Assembly: GCA_013812065.1 (NCBI GenBank)
Contig: JACCUC010000270.1
Coordinates: 1 to 9,733 of the forward strand
DNA: 9,733 bases
Origin: Thermoleophilaceae bacterium
GTDB lineage: Bacteria; Actinomycetota; Thermoleophilia; Solirubrobacterales; Thermoleophilaceae
Direction: 5' to 3'
Numbering within the stretch: the stretch's first letter is position 1; every line of letters begins with the position of its first letter. The translations under genes were made by a program, and so were the position numbers. Under the pieces are notes generated by a model that was given only the letters and a program-made list of their open reading frames with translations, did not search any database and had not been told where the DNA came from. Shown piece after piece: positions 6,744 to 9,733 of this stretch.

Positions 6744-7648
6744 GCGGACCGGTCGAGGTCGAGGTCGAGGGAAGGCCGCTGCGGCTGTCGAACCTCGACA
6801 AGGTCCTCTACCCGCAGGCCGGATTCACCAAGGCCGCGGTGATCGACTACTACACCCGCGTCGCGCCGGCGGTCCTTCCCCACCTACGCGGCCGCCCGCT
6901 CACCCTCAAGCGCTATCCGAACGGCGTCGAGGCGGGCCACTTCTACGAGAAGCAGTGCCCCTCGCACCGCCCCGACTGGGTCCGCACCGCACCGATCGCC
7001 ATTCGCTCCGAGGACCGGATCGTCGACTTCTGCCTCGCCGAGGATCTGGCCACGCTCGTCTGGCTCGCCAACCTCGCCGACCTCGAGCTCCACACGTCGC
7101 TGTCGCTCGCCACGCCGATCGAGCGACCGACGGCGATGGTCTTCGACCTCGACCCCGGCCCACCGGCCGACGTCCTCACCTGCGCGCGCGTCGCGCTCGC
7201 CCTGCGCGACCTGCTCGGGCCGCTCGGCCTCGAGGGCCTCGCCAAGACCTCGGGCTCGAAGGGCGTGCAGGTCTACTTTCCGCTCAACGTCGAAACGAGC
7301 TACGCCGAGACCAAGCCGTTCGCCCAGGCGGTGGCGCAGCTGCTCGAGCGCCGGCATCCCGAGCTCGTGGTCTCGAGCATGCGCAAGAGCCTGCGCGAGG
7401 GCAAGGTGCTCGTCGACTGGAGCCAGAACGACCAGCACAAGACGACCGTGAACGTCTACTCGCTGCGCGCGCGCGAGCGCCCGACGGTGTCCACGCCGGT
7501 TATGTGGGAAGAGCTCGAGGCCGCCCTCGAGGCGGGTGACCCCGAGCAGCTCGCCTTCGATTCCGAGGCCGTGCTCGCGCGCGTCGCCGAGCGGGGCGAC
7601 CTTTTCGCGCCCCTGCTCGAGTGGGAGCAGCCGCTTCCCCGGCTGTAG
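6740..7648 (+). CDS. Stand-alone LigD-type primase-polymerase domain
   Basis: This 302-residue protein is the archaeo-eukaryotic primase-type polymerase (PolDom) of LigD, encoded as its own gene. In bacterial end joining it fills gaps and adds ribonucleotides at broken ends, with the ligase and Ku as partners. It starts GTG 6740, overlapping the Ku stop by four bases, and opens VEVEVEGRPLRLSNLDKVLYP, the usual N-terminus of the domain. FDLDPG gives the metal-binding Asp136 and Asp138, and KVLVDWSQN gives the third acidic residue, Asp226. KTSGSKGVQVYFPL is the second motif, where Gln stands at the position that is His in the better-known LigD polymerases. DQHKTTVNVYSLRARERPTVSTP completes the fold. 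Length and motifs are complete, so the protein is probably active. Longer open frames reaching upstream to about 5909 only shadow ligD. Confidence 0.92.
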   Translation: MSGPVEVEVEGRPLRLSNLDKVLYPQAGFTKAAVIDYYTRVAPAVLPHLRGRPLTLKRYPNGVEAGHFYEKQCPSHRPDWVRTAPIAIRSEDRIVDFCLAEDLATLVWLANLADLELHTSLSLATPIERPTAMVFDLDPGPPADVLTCARVALALRDLLGPLGLEGLAKTSGSKGVQVYFPLNVETSYAETKPFAQAVAQLLERRHPELVVSSMRKSLREGKVLVDWSQNDQHKTTVNVYSLRARERPTVSTPVMWEELEAALEAGDPEQLAFDSEAVLARVAERGDLFAPLLEWEQPLPRL

Positions 7649-7677
7649 GCGACGGTCCGGAGGCGCCGCGTCGGCCA

Positions 7678-8184
7678 TCAGCCCCCTGCCGCGTCCGCCC
7701 GCTCCGTCGCGTACCGAAACCCCGCCTGCAGGAAGTCGTTGATCCCCGCGGTCGCCAGCACCGCGGTGGCGAGCCGCCCCGCCCTGGGTGAGGTCGCGCG
7801 CAGGCCGACAACCCCGAGCGCCGCCCAGGCGCCCACGCAGCGCGTGCAGGTCAAAAGCTCGCCGACCGCGTGGCGCAGGCCCTGGCCGCGGGGCGCGCCC
7901 GGGCGGTGCTCGGAGGTCTCCTCGACAAAGGGATCACGCACCCAGGTGCCGATCTTCTCGCGGGCGACCGTCTTCGCCAGGGCGAAGGTGGCCAGCCCGA
8001 GCGGCGGCAGATCGCGTCCGCGGATCGCGGAGGCCTCGTCGCGGCGGCGGCGCGCCGTGGCGACCACTGCCGCGAAGAGCGCGAGGTAGGTGAGGTTGAG
8101 GGCGCCGTAGTCGGACGGCTCGGTGGGATGAACGGCGTGCCCGTCCGCGCCGGGGCGAGCTTGAGTGTCGCTGGAAGAGCTCAT
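7678..8184 (-). CDS. DUF1360 family membrane protein
   Basis: This 168-residue protein lies on the opposite strand, tail to tail with the polymerase gene and 29 bases away. It has hydrophobic stretches at about residues 31-44, 59-74, 115-130 and 138-155, consistent with a small multi-spanning membrane protein. The signature VGELLTCTRCVGAW, with Cys113 and Cys116, and the upstream KIGTWVRDPFVEE are characteristic of DUF1360, a family whose members are related to small Bacillus sporulation-linked membrane proteins. The first 25 residues are hydrophilic and may be a cytoplasmic tail. No biochemical function is established for the family as far as I know. The ribosome binding site is weak. It is divergent from the DUF2342 gene, with 62 bases between the two starts that could hold promoters for both. 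Confidence 0.82.
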   Translation of the reverse strand: MSSSSDTQARPGADGHAVHPTEPSDYGALNLTYLALFAAVVATARRRRDEASAIRGRDLPPLGLATFALAKTVAREKIGTWVRDPFVEETSEHRPGAPRGQGLRHAVGELLTCTRCVGAWAALGVVGLRATSPRAGRLATAVLATAGINDFLQAGFRYATERADAAGG

Positions 8185-8246
8185 GGCGTGGCTGGTTCCC
8201 GCGATGGCGCTTCCCCACGCCCGACGCCGCTAGCTTTGTCGCTGAG
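8185..8246. other. Divergent intergenic region
   Basis: These 62 bases separate the starts of the DUF1360 gene (minus) and the DUF2342 gene (plus) and must carry whatever promoters serve them locally. A TAGCTT at 8232-8237, ten bases before the ATG at 8247, resembles an actinobacterial -10 (TAnnnT) and could give a leaderless or near-leaderless transcript. No matching -35 element or inverted repeat is convincing. Confidence 0.3.
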
Positions 8247-9299
8247 ATGATCGACCGCGGTCTCGCCCTGCAGATCGCCCGTCTCGCCGCGGGGACCGAT
8301 CCGCACGAGCGCCTTCCGGGCGACCTCGATGCATGGGTCGCCCGCGCCGAGACGGAGGTCGGCCGCTTCACCGGTCTCACGCCGACCGACCCTCTGCCCG
8401 CTCCCGAGCCGACCGAGCGCGGCGAGTGGGCCTCGATCAACGTCAACATGCTCGCCGAGATGCTCGCCCCGGTGAGCGACCGGCTCGAGAGCCGCCTCGA
8501 GCGGGCGGGTCCGCTGGCCGGCCCGATGCGGATCGCCGCCAAGGCCACGCTCTCCGCCGAGGTCGGCCTCGTCATCGGCTTTCTGTCGGGACGGGTGCTC
8601 GGCCAGTACGAGCTCTCGCTGCTCGGCCACGAGCGCCCGCCGCGGCTCCTGTTCGTGAGCTCGAACGTGGTCGCCGCCGCGCGCGAGATGGAGGTCGACG
8701 GCGAGAGCTTCCTGGCGTGGATCGCCCTCCACGAGGTCACCCACGCCTTCCAGTTCGCAGGGGTCCCGTGGCTGCGCGGCCACCTCGGCGGCCTGCTCGA
8801 GCGCTACCTGGCCACCGTCGACGTCCGCATCCGCCGCGGCTCGGCCGGCGGACTGCCTTCGCTACCCGATCCGGCCAAGCTCATCGAGGCCTTCCGCGAA
8901 GGCGGGCTCGCGGCGCTCGTCCAGACCCGCGAGCAGCGCGCGATCATGGACCGCGTTCAGGCCGCAATGTCGGTCGTCGAAGGCTACTCCGAGCACGTGA
9001 TGGACGCCCTCGGCGTCGACGTCGTCCCCGACTACACGGGCCTCCGCGAGGCCATGGAGCACCGCCGGGCCAACCGCTCGGCGCCCGAGCGCGTGATCGG
9101 GCGCCTACTCGGGCTCGACCTGAAGATGCGCCAGTACGAGCTCGGCCGGCGATTCTGCGCCGAGGTTGCCGAGCGCGCAGGCATGGCTGGGCTCAACCGC
9201 GTGTGGGACGCACCGGAGCTGCTTCCGACGCTCGCCGAGCTCGAGGCCCCCGCGGTATGGCTCGCGCGCGTCGAGCGCGAGCGCGCCCTGCCGGCCTGA
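8247..9299 (+). CDS. Zinc-dependent metalloprotease-like protein, DUF2342 family
   Basis: This 350-residue protein matches the actinobacterial DUF2342 family, often annotated as a putative zinc metalloprotease or as a coenzyme-F420-biosynthesis-associated protein. The defining motif ALHEVTHAFQF holds the zincin HExxH, with His162, Glu163 and His166. Downstream, VVEGYSEHVMD (residues 243-253, with Glu245 and Glu249) is the likely source of the third zinc ligand. ASINVNMLAEML and GFLSGRVLGQYELSLLG are further conserved segments. There is no signal peptide, so it probably acts in the cytoplasm. Its F420 label comes only from genomic co-occurrence in some actinobacteria, and no F420 gene is visible here. 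The ATG at 8247 gives the full family length. No clear Shine-Dalgarno sequence precedes it. Proteolytic activity and substrate are unproven. Confidence 0.87.
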   Translation: MIDRGLALQIARLAAGTDPHERLPGDLDAWVARAETEVGRFTGLTPTDPLPAPEPTERGEWASINVNMLAEMLAPVSDRLESRLERAGPLAGPMRIAAKATLSAEVGLVIGFLSGRVLGQYELSLLGHERPPRLLFVSSNVVAAAREMEVDGESFLAWIALHEVTHAFQFAGVPWLRGHLGGLLERYLATVDVRIRRGSAGGLPSLPDPAKLIEAFREGGLAALVQTREQRAIMDRVQAAMSVVEGYSEHVMDALGVDVVPDYTGLREAMEHRRANRSAPERVIGRLLGLDLKMRQYELGRRFCAEVAERAGMAGLNRVWDAPELLPTLAELEAPAVWLARVERERALPA

Positions 9300-9360
9300 C
9301 CGTCTCTCCGGCTCCGGCCGAACGGCCTCGAGGGGTGTGACGAGCCTCTCAGAGGAGGAG

Positions 9361-9388
9361 TTGACGCTGGCATGAGGGCTGCTAGCGT
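9361..9388 (+). promoter_or_regulatory. Candidate sigma-70-type promoter of the basic repeat protein gene
   Basis: TTGACG at 9361-9366 is a near-consensus -35. TAGCGT at 9383-9388 fits the actinobacterial TAnnnT -10, with a 16-base spacer. Transcription would start near 9395, giving a leader of about 70 bases before the ATG at 9466. This is a visual match only. Confidence 0.45.
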
Positions 9389-9400
9389 TACGGACGTTAG
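9382..9400. promoter_or_regulatory. Imperfect inverted repeat overlapping the -10, candidate operator
   Basis: CTAGCGT, a five-base spacer TACGG, then ACGTTAG form a 7-5-7 inverted repeat with one mismatch. It overlaps the proposed -10 and start site, where a repressor would be expected to bind. A further GTTA follows at 9402-9405 (in GAGTTA), so it could also be read as three spaced GTTA direct repeats. The regulator is unknown. Confidence 0.3.
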
Positions 9401-9447
9401 AGTTAATATCCTTAGCCGCCCGAACCCGGGGGGAGAGGTACCGGCAC

Positions 9448-9453
9448 AGGAGG
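9448..9453 (+). promoter_or_regulatory. Strong ribosome binding site of the basic repeat protein gene
   Basis: AGGAGG is a full Shine-Dalgarno core, 12 bases before the ATG at 9466. It is the strongest such site in the window and suggests efficient translation. Confidence 0.65.
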
Positions 9454-9465
9454 AATCAGAGAGAC

Positions 9466-9733
9466 ATGGCTACAAACACCCAGAACCGCAGCCAGTCCCG
9501 CGGCGCAAGCAATAACTCGAGCGGCGGCGGCACTTCCCAGCGCAGCCGGAGCACGAGCTCGCAGCGCAGCAACACGACCCCGGCCGAGCGCTCCGCCCGC
9601 GCCAAGCGCGCCGCGGCGACCCGTCAGCGTAACCAGGCCAAGCGCACCGGCGCACAGACACGCTCGCAGGCCCGTTCGACGGCCCGCGGCGGCCGCTCCA
9701 CCACCCGCGGTGCTCGCTCGACCACCCGCGGGG
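9466..9733 (+). CDS. Basic Ser/Thr/Arg-rich low-complexity protein, 3' end missing
   Basis: I do not recognise this gene as a defined family. Eighty-nine residues are visible before the window ends with the frame still open. The sequence starts MATNTQNRSQSRGASNNSSGGG and is rich in Ser, Arg, Thr, Gln, Asn and Gly, with one acidic residue (in PAERSARAKRAAA). Later it forms RSTARGG, RSTTRGA and RSTTRG repeats. Such a highly cationic, disordered N-terminus would be compatible with a nucleic-acid-binding or histone-H1-like nucleoid protein, or with a linker to a domain beyond the edge. There is no signal peptide or membrane segment in the visible part. A strong ribosome binding site and candidate promoter support a real, perhaps highly expressed gene. 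Function is undetermined. Confidence 0.75.
   Translation, partial: MATNTQNRSQSRGASNNSSGGGTSQRSRSTSSQRSNTTPAERSARAKRAAATRQRNQAKRTGAQTRSQARSTARGGRSTTRGARSTTRG
9673..9733 (+). repeat. 21-base in-frame tandem repeat (RSTTRGA heptads)
   Basis: Three consecutive 21-base units start at 9673, 9694 and 9715, the last cut by the window edge. They encode RSTARGG, RSTTRGA and RSTTRG. The second and third differ at only a few bases, so the array looks recently expanded, and more copies may lie beyond the edge. Confidence 0.7.

Larger units (their letters stand above)
9300..9465. other. Intergenic region with AT-rich promoter-like segment
   Basis: The 166 bases after the metalloprotease gene contain no credible gene. 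The first part has a short GGCC-GAAC-GGCC inverted repeat (about 9318-9329) that is too weak to call a terminator. From 9355 onward composition becomes less GC-rich than anything else in the window (GAGTTAATATCCTTAG around 9400), as expected for a promoter. Confidence 0.55.

Noticed and set aside
7649..7677. Possible bidirectional terminator between the convergent polymerase and DUF1360 genes
   Set aside because: GGCGACG and CGTCGGCC can pair only with a bulge and a long loop, and no T run follows on either strand.
8333..9340. 335-residue plus-strand open frame within the metalloprotease gene
   Set aside because: It is an Arg/Pro/Ala-rich out-of-frame shadow of the DUF2342 gene, which carries HEVTH in the accepted frame.
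9342..9360. CCTCTCAGAGG palindrome before the candidate promoter
   Set aside because: The symmetric arms leave a one-base loop, and the remaining stem is too short. It is a possible protein site but not supportable.

Overview
The window is very GC-rich and densely coding, with a pronounced G/C bias at third codon positions, GTG starts and short or overlapping junctions. Its families (DUF2342-type metalloprotease, DUF1360 protein, split LigD/Ku end-joining genes, small Cys-rich zinc protein) point to an actinobacterium. The ADP-heptose-type enzymes at the left edge fit deep-branching actinobacteria such as Thermoleophilia/Solirubrobacterales. That placement is an inference from gene content, not from a marker gene.

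Layout, left to right. (1) 2-2725, plus strand: the end of a bifunctional HldE-like heptose kinase/nucleotidyltransferase, an SDR dehydrogenase and a family-9 (heptosyltransferase-like) glycosyltransferase. The open frames overlap, so this reads as one operon for making and transferring an activated heptose. (2) 2873-4563, plus: an extended-SDR sugar-epimerase-like protein, then a RimJ/RimL-type GNAT acetyltransferase whose C-terminus appears frameshifted at a run of six G. (3) 4599-7648, plus: an end-joining DNA repair operon. It encodes a 77-residue Cys-rich zinc-binding protein, LigD phosphoesterase+ligase, a Ku gene that has lost its core, and a separate LigD primase-polymerase. (4) 7678-8184, minus: a DUF1360 membrane protein, convergent with the repair operon. 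(5) 8247-9299, plus: a DUF2342 zinc-metalloprotease-like protein, divergent from the DUF1360 gene. (6) 9466 to the right edge, plus: the start of a very basic Ser/Thr/Arg-rich protein with heptad-like RSTTRG repeats. It has a good ribosome binding site and a candidate promoter with an overlapping imperfect inverted repeat.

The most notable region is the repair operon. The Ku open frame keeps the conserved N-terminus and the C-terminal tail motif but lacks the roughly 170-200 residues between them that form the DNA-encircling ring. It nevertheless stays in frame and overlaps the polymerase gene by GTGA. The LigD frame has no ATG, GTG or TTG upstream of its catalytic phosphoesterase residues. 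It opens directly, in the same frame, after the TGA stop of the zinc protein. Either non-canonical initiation (CTG), stop-codon readthrough into a zinc-domain-LigD fusion, or a small sequence error must explain it. No RNA genes, CRISPR arrays, insertion sequences or attachment sites were found, and no gap without a gene exceeds 300 bases.
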